A stretch of DNA of 64,000 bases from Peronospora farinosa. Lineage: Eukaryota; Oomycota; Peronosporomycetes; Peronosporales; Peronosporaceae. The notes under the pieces were generated by a model. That model did not search any database and was not told the DNA's origin. It worked only from the letters and a program-made list of their open reading frames with translations. The stretch covers positions 41,105 through 105,104 of the forward strand of contig CANTFK010000091.1 in the NCBI GenBank assembly GCA_947646735.1, given 5' to 3'. Position numbers and translations under genes: made by a program. Below, in pieces: positions 1-10,502 of this stretch. Within the stretch, counting starts at the first letter, position 1. Every line of letters begins with the position of its first letter.

Positions 1-1
1 T

Positions 2-712
2 AGGCTTCCGTTTGAAAGATTCTTCCTCCCTGCTGACGCTATATTCTGTTCGGACAAGTGTCACGACAAGAATCGTGCATGGGACCCTACCTGCTGGTCT
101 TGCCCTGGGTGGTTTGCACCGAATGTCGCGCGCAAACTGTTCGCCGCATCGATGGAGTATGCTCGACGCGGCAGCTTTAACCTTGTGTTTCCGTCGCTGG
201 AGCAGAAATTGTCCAAGTTTCTAGACACCGAGCTTTCCGAATACGACATTGCATTCGACCGGTATCTAAAATCACTCTCTAGCGGGTACTCTAATCTGGA
301 AGATTTTCCAGCATCTGAACGCACAGTTGAGTGTGTGTATCGAGAACACTGCAGCGACCATGGCAATTGTGTGAATGGCATGTGCTCTTGCGACAACAAT
401 TACGAGGGGCGAACTTGCTACATCCCGAAAGACTTTGAGCAAGAAGAAGAACCTGATCAGCAGGAGTCTGAAGATGCGGGAGCTCAGATTGTTGAGACAT
501 GGAAGGAAAAGGCTGAGAATTTCGTGTTGAACCGCAGCGACGCCACTACCGATCTCAAGAGGCCATTAGCTGGGGTTGGAGACGCCTCTGTCTCGACCAC
601 ATTACTTCTATTAGTTCTTCTTGGTGTCCTTCTATTCGTGGTCTGTCGAGTCTTCAGATCACGTTGGTCAAGCGCAAACGACGGCCTTCCTCACGATGGG
701 AAGTTCATGTAG
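2..712 (+). CDS. EGF-like domain, single-pass membrane protein (C-terminal part, 5' end outside window)
   Basis: The frame is open from base 2, so the gene enters from the left. About 236 residues are visible. The first 40 are cysteine-rich. A segment near residue 105 has six cysteines in EGF spacing (CVYREHC, then GNC, MCSC, GRTC). An acidic EQEEEPDQQESED stretch follows, then one strongly hydrophobic helix near the C-terminus and a short basic cytoplasmic tail ending at the TAG at 710-712. This topology suggests a secreted or surface ectodomain anchored by one C-terminal helix. The catalytic or adhesive domain lies outside the window, so the family is not identified. Confidence 0.7.
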   Translation, partial: RLPFERFFLPADAIFCSDKCHDKNRAWDPTCWSCPGWFAPNVARKLFAASMEYARRGSFNLVFPSLEQKLSKFLDTELSEYDIAFDRYLKSLSSGYSNLEDFPASERTVECVYREHCSDHGNCVNGMCSCDNNYEGRTCYIPKDFEQEEEPDQQESEDAGAQIVETWKEKAENFVLNRSDATTDLKRPLAGVGDASVSTTLLLLVLLGVLLFVVCRVFRSRWSSANDGLPHDGKFM

Positions 713-816
713 CAAAGTTGTCACCACAAATTGTAGCCATATTACAATCCCATTAACTGATGAATCATCCTGGCACTGTCAAAAATCATTTGCTTTAACA
801 TAATTGACCACCCAAA

Positions 817-2310
817 ATGGTGACGACGTCCCTTGTCATGCCGATCGCCTTTCTGGGGCCACTGAACGAAAATATTTCGCTGGCAATAGTGGAGGGAGCC
901 ACATACCTCAGTCTCTTTCTTCTTTTGCTCCATGTGCACTCGTCTGGCAAACGCAACGCCACCATGTTACTCGCTGCAATGCTTCAAGTTCTCGTGGTGG
1001 AGCTGATTTTCTATCACAGTGACCGCTGGCATGCGCAGGCGCTAGTGATGCTGGTATCTGAACATCTGCCTCTGTATACTGTGCTACTACAGGCTCAGCT
1101 CTATTACATGTGAGTGTGGAGTTAAATAAGCGATAGGAGAGTTAATCATGTGACGTGTGGTTTGACTTATGCGTTGAACAGAGCGTTCGTTGTGACGTCG
1201 CGATTGCGCATCGATCCATTCTTCCAACCGTTTGTGATGGGGTCGTTGATGCTGATGCTGCTATTCCCAATTGAGCTGTTAGGCACCAAATTTCTTTGGT
1301 GGACGTGGCACGATACAGATCCTCTCCTTGCTGACCGCTTGATGGGCGTACCATGTCACTTACTCTTTTACAATTACTTCTTTGCTTTTGCATTTCTTTG
1401 TGTGCACTTTATTCTGCGCAGGTGAGGTAGTTGCTTAAAGCAAGCGTGGATCAAGGATCGTGTTTACTAACTTGTGGTGATTTATACTTTAGCACTTGGC
1501 TTACGGGCGACTACTACGAGGAGAAACGCTGGAAATCCGAGTGGGGCTATGTTTTGTTGATGCCACTTATTACCACCAGTTTTGCCGTTTGCTTTCTCAT
1601 TTTGGGCTACTATACACCCGTTCATCTCATGGGAATTCAAGCGCAGGTTTGTCAATTGGCAACATATTCTTTTGTTGCAAGAGAGAAAGATCTGACTTTG
1701 GATACAGGTATCCTTCTTTATATTGATCGGATTGAGCTTGCTACTCGTCTGGATGGCTGATCGAGAGAGAGGTACGCTATTCTGAGCTTCCACTATCATG
1801 TCGCTAGATAAATACTATACTTACATGTGCCTATCATTCGTAGACTCGCCTGATGTACAAAAAGCTTTGGAGCCTATGGATGCTTACGATAGCGACTGGT
1901 TGTCCTCGTGCATTGACCATGCCATAAACCAGATGGTGTTTTTGCTCTACTTTGTCCTAGTGCTACTAACATTGTTTATCAACCCCACGGAGATCGTGTC
2001 ACTGGGCCATCATCAACCACTGGGGAAGTGTCTTGAGAGTGAGTGGTTTTATTCACTCATGGGTATGAAACACCACCGCAAAAAGTATCTCTGTGTGCAC
2101 GACTTCAACGAGGCATTCAATTTATGCAACTATCCGGTCACGCAACTGCTATACGAGGACTCATGGTACATGATCTGCGGACGCGGATACGAAAGCTTTG
2201 CGACCTACTTGGCGCTGATTGTAAGCAGCTTCATTGGACTTAATTTGCTGATGTATCAGATTCTCAAACGGCCGCAGTATACGCAGGCCGTGTCATTCCG
2301 CCATCAATGA
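817..2310 (+). CDS. Multipass membrane protein, five exons, unknown function
   Basis: Exons 817-1109, 1182-1421, 1493-1646, 1708-1771 and 1844-2310 sum to 1218 nt (405 codons) with phase kept throughout. All introns are GT-AG and 61-72 bp long; intron 2 has a clear tttactaac branch site. The protein is mostly hydrophobic helices with short polar loops. A WWTWHDTDPLLADR motif in exon 2 recalls a conserved eukaryotic family of multipass proteins with a WHDTDP signature; I cannot assign a function. A long hydrophilic loop with GHHQPLGK follows a helix in exon 5. The start is the first ATG after upstream stops. Confidence 0.8.
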
Positions 2311-2554
2311 AAATATACGTCACTTGTTCTTTTCTATGCACCCATTTGACTTCCTGGCAGTTTGTGATTAGCTGATTTGATTGATATTTTTAGCCACTAA
2401 AATTGTGCGTCAGTAACGGTTTGTCAGTAATTGTGTCGACCTCTTCCTCCGTAGGTGGCAAGAGACATTCTTTTGAGCTGTAGTCACGCGATTTCTATCA
2501 TCTCTCTTCATCGTTTTATTGCAGCAATATCGACTAGACAGAGTCTAAAATAAA

Positions 2555-3954
2555 ATGACGTATCAAATGCCCATGGAGACCCAGCAGGAGCTACGACAAT
2601 TGCCGGGAAATAACGTACGGCTCTCTGTCGTCTAATGTCAAAGTCTTTCATATTGGGAATAACTCACTCACTAATTGTTACCTGTTGTATGTAGCGCTGC
2701 GTGGATTGTGATGCCCCGTACCCTCAATGGGCAACCGTTTCATACGGCACCTTTATGTGTCTCGAGTGCTCTGGTCGTCATCGTGGATTGGGTGTTCACA
2801 TCTCGTTTGTGAGGTCTGTCACCATGGACTCATGGACGGATAAACAGGTGATGCAGATGCAAAATGGAGGAAACGATTCATTCCGTGCGGCATTCTCTGC
2901 TGCTGGAGTCCCTAAAGACCTCTCTATTGGTGAAAAGTACAACACGCCACAGGCGGAGGCCTATCGCCAACGTTTGACGGCAATTGTCGAAGGTCGGGCT
3001 TCACAGTCGCTGCCTCCATGGGACTCGAGCATGAACAAGCCGTTTTCTTCCTCTTTCTCATCCGCTTCATATTCGGGTGGAGGCTCAGCTGGAGGAGATA
3101 CGCGTGGCGTTGAAGCGCTCAAAGGTGAGTCGGAGCAGGATTACGTTGCTCGTCAGATGAAACTGCGTGAAGAGGCTCGTGCCCGCATGGCTGCCAAGTT
3201 TGGTAGTAATGGTATGCAGGGCATTGGAAGTGGTGGAGAAACGCGGGCACGCCAGGCTTCGTCTGGTGGCCTAGGCGACCTCTCGGGTGCCTTTAGCTTC
3301 ATTACAAGTACAGTCACGACGGCCGCTAGCTCGGCTGCCAGCCTCGTGAAAGACCAAGACTTAGGATCCAAGGTATCGTCGGGCTGGTCTTACGTGCAGA
3401 ACGCAATGCAGGATCCGGCACTTTCAAATAATGTCAAGTCTTCTGCCACATCTGGCTGGTCAGTGCTTTCCAGTGGCGCGTCGGCGCTTTTACAGACCGC
3501 CCAGACTGCAGTGAATGGAAATGGCAGTGCGAATGACAACTTAGCTGGTATGAGTAGCGCCTTCCCTCGCACCAACGATGAGTTGCCTACCTCCAGCAAG
3601 TATGCAGGTATTGGCAGTGGTAACAGTAGCACAAGCCGTGATCACAACAACGACTCGTGGTTGGACTCGCAGCTCAGCAACAGTGGTAGTAGCAACTCCA
3701 ATCCCAACAGTGGCAGTTTCTACACACCGCCGCAGCAGCCTAAGCCAGCTCCGACGTCTGACTTGTTTGGGTCTTCGTCGTCCAGTACAAATGGCAGCAA
3801 TTACGATCTGCTTGGGCTCTCTTCTTCGTCTGTAGCTTCTGCTACGAATAGCAATGGTTCAGCTGCTGTCGCTGCGGCACCGTCTTCAGCTCCTCTCGTA
3901 AAAGAGACGAAGCCCGCGAAAGATGTCGACTTTTTCGGTGAGTTTGGTTTCTAG
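2555..3954 (+). CDS. ArfGAP1-type GTPase-activating protein
   Basis: Exon 1 (2555-2614) encodes 20 residues; an 80-bp GT-AG intron (2615-2694) separates it from exon 2 (2695-3954), giving 439 aa. Exon 2 opens with the ArfGAP zinc finger C-x2-C-x16-C-x2-C (RCVDC to CLEC), followed by SGRHRGLGVHISFVRS, which contains the catalytic arginine finger. Such proteins stimulate GTP hydrolysis by Arf1 on Golgi and COPI membranes. The last two thirds are Ser/Gly/Asn-rich and low in complexity; segments near GWSYVQ and GWSVLSSGASALLQ could be amphipathic lipid-packing sensors like those of ArfGAP1 (inference). The C-terminus ends DVDFFGEFGF. Confidence 0.92.
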
Positions 3955-4288
3955 GCCGCGTATGAGAGATGGCGCACTTAGCAGATATTTCAGTTTTTAC
4001 ATTTACATAAAGAGACTGTGTGGAGGATATATTGCATGCAGGCCATAACATCAAAACATGGGTGTACCGGTGCGTTGTTGTCTATCGGGTTTGATTAGTA
4101 ACACCCTTCCTACCATCGGCCATGCCACTCTTTCTGTCTTTGCGCACGATGCTTCTCAAGGCGTAGCCATTAGTGAGCAAGTGTTAAGCCTCGCCCTGCT
4201 TTCCTACATAGCGCAAAATTCCAAAGATCAAGATCGAGATGGCGCCGATGACCCATGGTTTTCCTTCTCAGTTTCTGACAAGTTTTGC
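3955..4288. other. Convergent intergenic space
   Basis: This is the 3' space between the ArfGAP gene (+) and PDHB (-). A + strand frame at 4058-4504 runs into the PDHB coding sequence and looks like a shadow. No RNA gene or repeat was seen. Confidence 0.6.
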
Positions 4289-5454
4289 TTAGAGGTTGCG
4301 CGCCACCGTGCGCTTAGCGGCTGCAACGATGTCCTCGACCTGGGGCAAACACAACTTCTCCAGGTTATCAGCGTATGGCATGGGCACGTCCGTTCCCGTC
4401 ACGCGCTCCATAGGAGCGTCCAGGTAGTCAAAGGCCTCAGTCTCCATGATGATACCGGCAATTTCGGCACCAATACCGTGCTGACCCCATCCCTCCTCGA
4501 TTGACACCATACGGTTGGTCTTCTTCACCGAGTCAATAATGGCCTGACGGTCGAACGGGCGGATCGAACGAAGGTTGATCACCTCGGCATCAATACCCTC
4601 CTTGGCCAAAACAGAAGCAGCCTCCAAAGCCTCACCCACCATGCGGGAGAAAGCGACCAGCGTGACGTCCTTGCCTGACTTCATGATCTTGGCCTTGCCG
4701 ATTTCGATCGTGAAGTCCTTGTCCTGTGCTTCCTTAGACACGGGGAACGAGACACCATACAATAGCTCGTTCTCTAGCACCACAACGGGGTTGGGGTCAC
4801 GAATGGCAGCTTTAAGTAAACCGCGAGCGTCCTCCGAGTCGTAAGGGACCACTACCTTAAGGCCGGGTACGCTGCCGTACCACGCAGCATAGCACTGCGA
4901 GTGCTGTGCGGCTGAAAAGATCATGTTGACAAAAAGAAAAAAGTCAACGACTTGATGACGTAAAGAGCGAGATAAAAAAACGACAAAAGATACGTACCAA
5001 CACCAGCAGCGGGACCGTTGGAGCCACGGAAGACAATAGGCACGCTAATATCACCGTTAGACATGTAAAACTGCTTAGCGGCCGAGTTGATGATCTGGTC
5101 AATGGCTTGCATGGCGAAATTAAACGTCATGAATTCAACGATCGGTTTCGTGTTGTGATAGGCGGCACCGACAGCCAAACCCGTAAAGCCCTGCTCCGTA
5201 ATAGGCGTGTCAATGATACGTTTGTCACCGTACTTTTCCCACAATCCCTTCGAGACTTTATAGGCGCCGTTGTATTCCGCGACCTCTTCACCCATAAGAA
5301 AAACTTCATCGTCGCGGGCGAGCTCTTCGTCCAATGCGGTGTTAAGTGCGTCACGAACAGTCATTTTGTCAGTCGTGCTAGCCATAGAGCGGCGTAGCAG
5401 GCTTAAAGAAGCCTTGAAGGTTTTGCTGGAGGTCAGTACACGACGGAGAGCCAT
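4289..5454 (-). CDS. PDHB: Pyruvate dehydrogenase E1 component, beta subunit, mitochondrial
   Basis: Exons 5454-4998 and 4911-4289 (minus strand) join across an 86-bp GT-AG intron to 1080 nt (359 aa), the usual length of E1-beta. The N-terminus is Arg/Ser-rich without acidic residues, as in a mitochondrial targeting peptide, before [18 protein letters not shown]. Family landmarks include [41 protein letters not shown] and [13 protein letters not shown] across the splice junction, and the C-terminal [17 protein letters not shown]. With E1-alpha it forms the thiamine-diphosphate decarboxylase of the pyruvate dehydrogenase complex. An unspliced reading would stop shortly after the donor, which supports the intron. 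Confidence 0.96.
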
Positions 5455-6650
5455 TATAAATCTTCTTCTACTGGGGGGTCTGCTTCTTACGTTGTAAACT
5501 TGGAAATCACGGTCTGAGGCTCACCTCCAAGCAGACCAGCAGTTGCCTGACAGTTGCTAAACAATGTCAGTACTCTATCCAGCAACTTCCATGCAACATT
5601 AAATTCCGATTGATGGATGTCATAATAAGTACGATTTCCAAAACGGGGTTTATTTATACATGCAATTATACAGTATGGGACTCTTACAACCGGACACCAG
5701 GCACCTCCGCGTAGGTGCAAAGATTAGTGCGACATCAGATCACAAAATCATGCTGGTAGAGTTCGCATACACAAGAAGAAAGATTTGTGCAGGAGATGTG
5801 TATACATAAATCAGTGTCGCCACGTGTGGCACAATTAAATGGCTACAAATCAAGTAGTAAGATTTTTGTATTCTTGATAAGTGCTAATCAAGTGCTTCTT
5901 CCTTTTCTTTCTATAAGTATCGTCATCATCTTGCCCACTACGACGCAGTCGACATGGCTACGTAAATCCACCTTAGGTTTTCGCTGTCGGCGAGGAATGT
6001 TTGAGTTTAATCCACGAGGCTGACTCCGGCGCTGCCGCCATACGCAAATGGAGGCAACGACTTCACGTGAGTGGCGTATTATGAACTCTGCTTATTGAAG
6101 GGTCTCCTTTGCAGCCATAGGCACGTCGCCAAAGACGACATGTCGTTACGTTAATGCTGCTTACAAAAGATGATTGTGTCATTCTAGGAGTTTGACTGGC
6201 AATCGAGTTTGTCACGTCGTCTGGACATCACGATGGGTGACATTTAGTTCGCGATGGTAAATGACTTTCGGAACTCAATGATAGAGTTTTATATCTTTTT
6301 AAAAAGGTTTATATACTTAACGGTTTCAACTTGAGGAACGTGGACACCAGGATCTACGTGGGAAGCTGCGATGTACAACCATTTGATCCCTCTCCCCGAT
6401 ATCAACTGTAAGTAACCATTCCAAGTATCGTCTACGAAACTTATTCAATTTGCGTATCGTATGGTGATGTCTTCAACTCGGGTCCACAGGGACAGGAGTT
6501 TGCATGTCGCTCACGTTCGCTGCTCAAGACAGTTGGCTTGGGTTTACCCAAGAAACGGAATCGGCCAAACGCCACCATTGATATCATATCCGCTTTTGCA
6601 TTCCCAGTGACACACAAACGAAGACACCAGAGCGACTGAAACTTACTACT
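5455..6650. other. Intergenic region upstream of PDHB and the dehydrogenase gene
   Basis: About 1.2 kb separates the PDHB start (minus) from the dehydrogenase start (plus), so both promoters should lie here. No ORF shows recognisable protein features, and no tRNA or long repeat was seen. Confidence 0.6.
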
Positions 6651-7919
6651 ATGGACACTGCTACCAAAATGATGTCGAGTGCCCACCTTCACGGCCAAGA
6701 TTCGTGCACCAAGGACTCAGCTGGCTGCATGCGCGCCGTTGTGTGGACAGGCAAGTCTGTCAAATTGGAGCACATTCCGAAGCCGAAGATCATGGAAGCG
6801 TCAGATGTGGTGGTGAAAGTGACTGCGTGTTCTGTGAGCCCAGACTTCGCGAACGATGTTTGCGGAAGTGGTTCTGGGCTGGAAAAGAACCAGGTGTTGG
6901 GCAGTGAAGCCGTCGGTATCGTCGACAGCGTGGGTGCAAACGTGCAGAAGCTCAAAGAAGGTGACCGCGTCGCTGTAAGCTTTGTGCTGGCATGCGGGAA
7001 ATGCCGTCATTGCCGTCGACAAGAGTATGCGTCATGCAACTGCACGAATGAATCCCAAGAGTTTAAACAGAAGTATGGTGGTTGGGCCCCCGCTGCTGTG
7101 CTGGGAAGCACCCGCATGCTTGGAAACGTTCCGGGTGTGCAGGCTGAGTATGTGCGTGTGCCGTATGCCGACGTCAACTGCTTTAAGTTGCCGTCAGGTG
7201 TGAGCGATGACAAGGCCGTACTAGGAGTGGAGACGACTGCTACAGCGCTTCATGCGGTAGATTCAGCCAAGGTGAAGGAGGGCGACACTGTGGTTATTTG
7301 GGGTCTTGGTCCTATCGGCCTTCAAGCAGCTCACTGGTGCAAGCTGCGCGGTACCAAGAAGGTGGTGGGAGTTGAATATTCCCTAGAGCGTCTTAAGTTC
7401 GCTCATGATCACATGAACTTGGAGGTGGTCGACCGTCGCGATTTATCCAGCGCTCAGGTGGTGGCTAAGCTGCAAGAAGCGCTTCCGCCTGCCGGCGCTG
7501 ATGCGGTGATTGATGCAAGTGGCGGCTCAGCTTCGGGCGGATTTTTGGCTACGTTGGAAAAGACAATGGGCATGGAGAAGAAGCCAGAGCCTGCGGATAC
7601 AATAAAGGAAATGCTTATGATCGTGCGCAAGTGCGGTCACATTTCGATAGTGTCCGATTACATGAGCTCGGTGGAATCGTTCCCGTTAGGCCACGTCGCT
7701 ATGAAGAGTGTGACGGTCCACGCTGGCCGTACTCCGGCGCAGAAATATTATCCACAGGTGTTCTACGCGATTGAGAGTGGTGAGCTGGACCCATCGGTGC
7801 TTATTTCTCACCGCTTGGCTCTCGAGGAGGTGCCCGAAGCATACTCCCGCATTGCAAAGAAAAATAGCAGCTTCCTGAAGGTGTTCGTGGCGCCACACGA
7901 GATGCGTTCTAAGGCGTAA
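6651..7919 (+). CDS. Medium-chain zinc-type alcohol dehydrogenase-like protein
   Basis: A single-exon ORF of 422 aa with MDR architecture. MRAVVWTGKSVKLEHIPKP starts near residue 28. The structural-zinc lobe CGKCRHCRRQEYASC keeps the four cysteines. The Rossmann motif GLGPIG (VVIWGLGPIGLQAAHW) follows, and a TRKCGHIS-like segment lies near the end. It resembles the formaldehyde-dehydrogenase-like (FDH-like) branch of zinc alcohol dehydrogenases. One oddity: where the family normally has GHE, supplying a catalytic-zinc histidine, this protein reads GSEAVG. It may bind zinc differently or act on another substrate. An alternative start at the internal MRAVVW would remove a poorly conserved N-terminal extension. 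Confidence 0.85.
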   Translation: MDTATKMMSSAHLHGQDSCTKDSAGCMRAVVWTGKSVKLEHIPKPKIMEASDVVVKVTACSVSPDFANDVCGSGSGLEKNQVLGSEAVGIVDSVGANVQKLKEGDRVAVSFVLACGKCRHCRRQEYASCNCTNESQEFKQKYGGWAPAAVLGSTRMLGNVPGVQAEYVRVPYADVNCFKLPSGVSDDKAVLGVETTATALHAVDSAKVKEGDTVVIWGLGPIGLQAAHWCKLRGTKKVVGVEYSLERLKFAHDHMNLEVVDRRDLSSAQVVAKLQEALPPAGADAVIDASGGSASGGFLATLEKTMGMEKKPEPADTIKEMLMIVRKCGHISIVSDYMSSVESFPLGHVAMKSVTVHAGRTPAQKYYPQVFYAIESGELDPSVLISHRLALEEVPEAYSRIAKKNSSFLKVFVAPHEMRSKA

Positions 7920-8496
7920 GCGATATTGTCACAATGAACCCTGCCAAGAAGAACATGAGAAAAAGAGATGAGGACCAAGGACATTCGGAGCCAAGCAGTG
8001 ACAGAGTTTTTTTTAATTAGCTACTAAGCGGTAGTATGTGAGCCATTTAACCATTTATAACTTTGACAAGTCTTTTTTTAGTACGCGTTCGAGATCAATC
8101 TACCTAACCAAGCAGCTTCGTATATCAAAACTATTTCTTCCATGCGCTGGCGCGACGCATACAAAGGAGATGTATTAAGCGTAAGCTTTTAAGTTATGTG
8201 ATTCTTGCAGACGAGTGTAAGCTGCAAGTGTTGTACAATGAGATTGCTATATGAGTAGGATCATTGCAAGGTCGACAGTGCAAGTGACATCATCCTATAT
8301 CCTCGCTTCCTTCAATATAGACTCAGTAAAAATGAACTGTCCGCGAAAAGACTTTTTAGTAATGTTGTCAGCAGATACCGCATGGGTAAACATACAATAG
8401 GAGAACAGTATGTAGCTTGCTTTATCAAAAAAAACATAAAGTGGCAGAAGGTCGTTGTTTACATAGTGCTGGTAAATCACAGCCGGCTTTACCTTA
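7920..8496. other. Convergent intergenic space
   Basis: This is the 3' space between the dehydrogenase (+) and the helicase (-). It is AT-rich with short homopolymers. No gene or repeat was seen. Confidence 0.55.
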
Positions 8497-10301
8497 TTAG
8501 TGAGCAAACTGGCGCTTGTCACCAGATGCCCGCTTGCCGTATGGATTGTCGGCACTAAATGCGTGGCCTGAGCGCTGGAACTTGCCACCACGATCATTAT
8601 CAAACGAAGTACCCTTGCGCTTACCAATCTTGCCGCTCGTCTTCACAGGAAGAGTCACCTTAGGCGGAACCTGTAGTCCGAAAGACTTGGCCACCCCTTG
8701 CATATCAAGACGACCGACATCAAAAATGCCCTTCAACGAGTGCGAGGCGTACGCCAGCAAATATCCACGGTATGCATCTTTGGCCGATTTGTGCAGGTAA
8801 TACGTCTTCTCCACGAGTTTCATGAGCTGAGATTCAACATTAGCAATCTTCGAAAGAGGAAACTCATACTCATTAAGCGCCACCTTTGAAGCCTTCAGGT
8901 ACTTAAGAAAACCAAGCTCATCAGGCAAAAGCATAAGCAGTGCCTTACCTTTTCCTTTAGCACCGCGAGCGGTACGACCCACGCGGTGAATGTACTCGCG
9001 CGGATCATCAGGAGGGTCAAACTGAATAATCCAGTCCACAGCCGGAATGTCAAGACCACGCGCCGCTACATCCGTACAGAGCAAAATACCGGTCTTCGCG
9101 TTACAAAACTGGAAGAATGTTGTCGTACGCTTGTTTTGTTTTTGCTTTCCGTGAATGTCCAGTACAGGAATGTCAATGTAATTGAGAAGTTCGCCGTAAA
9201 ACTTGACGGCATTGCATGACGAAAAAAAACCATCACTTTCTTTTTCAAATTCTTTTTGAGGAATGTGAAGAGCAGCAGAAAGCGCTTATCACTGGGGGTA
9301 ACGACGTAACCCTGTTCAAGCGTAGCCACCGTAGCATTGGTGTCTTCCTCTTCTACGCCGACATACACTGGCTTTTCTTTAATTGATAATCGAGCAAGGT
9401 CCTCCACCTTCTTCGTCTGCGTAGCACTAAATAGCATGGTCTGGCGCTCCTTTGGAATACACTTAATGATCTGGCGCATTTCCTCTTCAAAACCAATAGA
9501 AAGTATGCGGTCGGCCTCATCAATCACGAGAATCTGCAGGTTGTGATAAATGAAAGCCTTAGTGTTCTGCAAGTGATCCAGCAGACGACCAGGCGTAGAG
9601 ATCAGTATATTTACGCCCTTTACCAGGCGCTCAGCCTCAGCACGACGGTTGGCACCGCCCATAACGATACCGTGTGTCTGCGAATGGTATTTGCAAATAT
9701 CGCGCACAACGCCATATATTTGCAGCGCCAGCTCGCGCGTCGGAGATATAACAATACAGCCCGTGCCCTTGCGCGCCGTAAAGCGCACCTTGTGCAGTAG
9801 CTCCACCGCCGGAATTAGAAAAGACAGCGTCTTACCAGAACCTGTCTTGGCTGCACCCAGCAAATCTTGACCAGCCAACAGCGGTCGAATCGACTTGGAC
9901 TGTATTTTGGTCATCTTAGTAAAGCCCATGTCAGTCAGAGCCTTGCGCGTGGGCTCGGATAGCGGTAGTGATGCGAACTCCTCGCTAGAAAAGTAGCGCT
10001 CGTCTACCTCGGTCAATCCGAGGTTGGCGGCTTCAGCAATCGCATGCTCCGTCTCCTCATCCTGCTTGTCGTCTACCTCTGTCTTTACGGGCACTTCCTC
10101 TTCTTTTTCAGCACTTTCAGCCTCATCTCGCTGCTTCTTTTTCTTTTTCAAATGCTTTCGCTGTATCTTCTTCTGCTCCTGGTCCGCTACCTCGGCACCA
10201 GTATCTCTATCTGGCGTCGTTACAGCAGCAGACTCTTTTACCTCGGTAAATGGCATGGTCTCCTCTGATATGCTCGTTTCTTTGCGTCGTGATTTGCTCA
10301 T
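8497..10301 (-). CDS. HAS1: DEAD-box RNA helicase HAS1/DDX18, with a one-base frameshift in this sequence
   Basis: A nucleolar helicase needed for 40S and 60S ribosome biogenesis in yeast and animals. The N-terminal half has a Lys/Glu-rich leader, the Q-motif region, AAKTGSGKT (motif I), PTRELALQ (Ia), [10 protein letters not shown] (Ib), VIDEADRIL (DEAD, II) and SAT (III). The second half has [19 protein letters not shown] and [11 protein letters not shown] (motifs V and VI), then a basic C-terminal tail. The halves lie in different frames; they meet at a run of eight T on the coding strand (9222-9229), where nine would restore the family sequence. I chose ATG 10301 (MSKSRRKE), because the longer frame to 10325 begins with TTG. 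Either a sequencing error or a broken allele; the rest is intact. Confidence 0.88.
9222..9229 (-). other. Homopolymer frameshift in HAS1
   Basis: Eight A on the + strand (eight T in the gene). Upstream the frame reads KKKVMVFF. Downstream, the frame reading [17 protein letters not shown], typical of HAS1, is offset by one base and runs into the C-terminal half. No GT-AG pair explains the shift. Confidence 0.85.
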
Positions 10302-10502
10302 TTTGCTAACTAAATGTAGCGGCAACCAGTGGAGTGTGACGTTTCTGTGCGAGTTGATACTCGCATATCGGAAAGCGGATAGACAAGCTTGCTATAGATT
10401 ATCTTGGTGCATTTGGCTGGTGGAGACGCAGCGCGTCAAATACAGCTGGTTTTTCGTCTATGTACGATTTATGAAACAGTCTCATTCTAATACTAAACGC
10501 TA
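10302..10502. promoter_or_regulatory. Divergent promoter between HAS1 and TIM44
   Basis: About 200 bp separates the two start codons. On the TIM44 side, CTCATTCTAA at 10481-10490, about 12 nt before the ATG, fits the oomycete initiator consensus (YCAYTYYY, known from Phytophthora). No equally good initiator was found on the HAS1 side. Sharing of regulation is an inference. Confidence 0.45.

Noticed and set aside
4058..4504. 148-codon + strand ORF
   Set aside because: It overlaps PDHB exon 2 on the opposite strand, has no domain, and its second half is antisense to conserved PDHB sequence.
5787..6023. Short ORF upstream of the dehydrogenase
   Set aside because: AT-rich chance frame without conserved features or good context.
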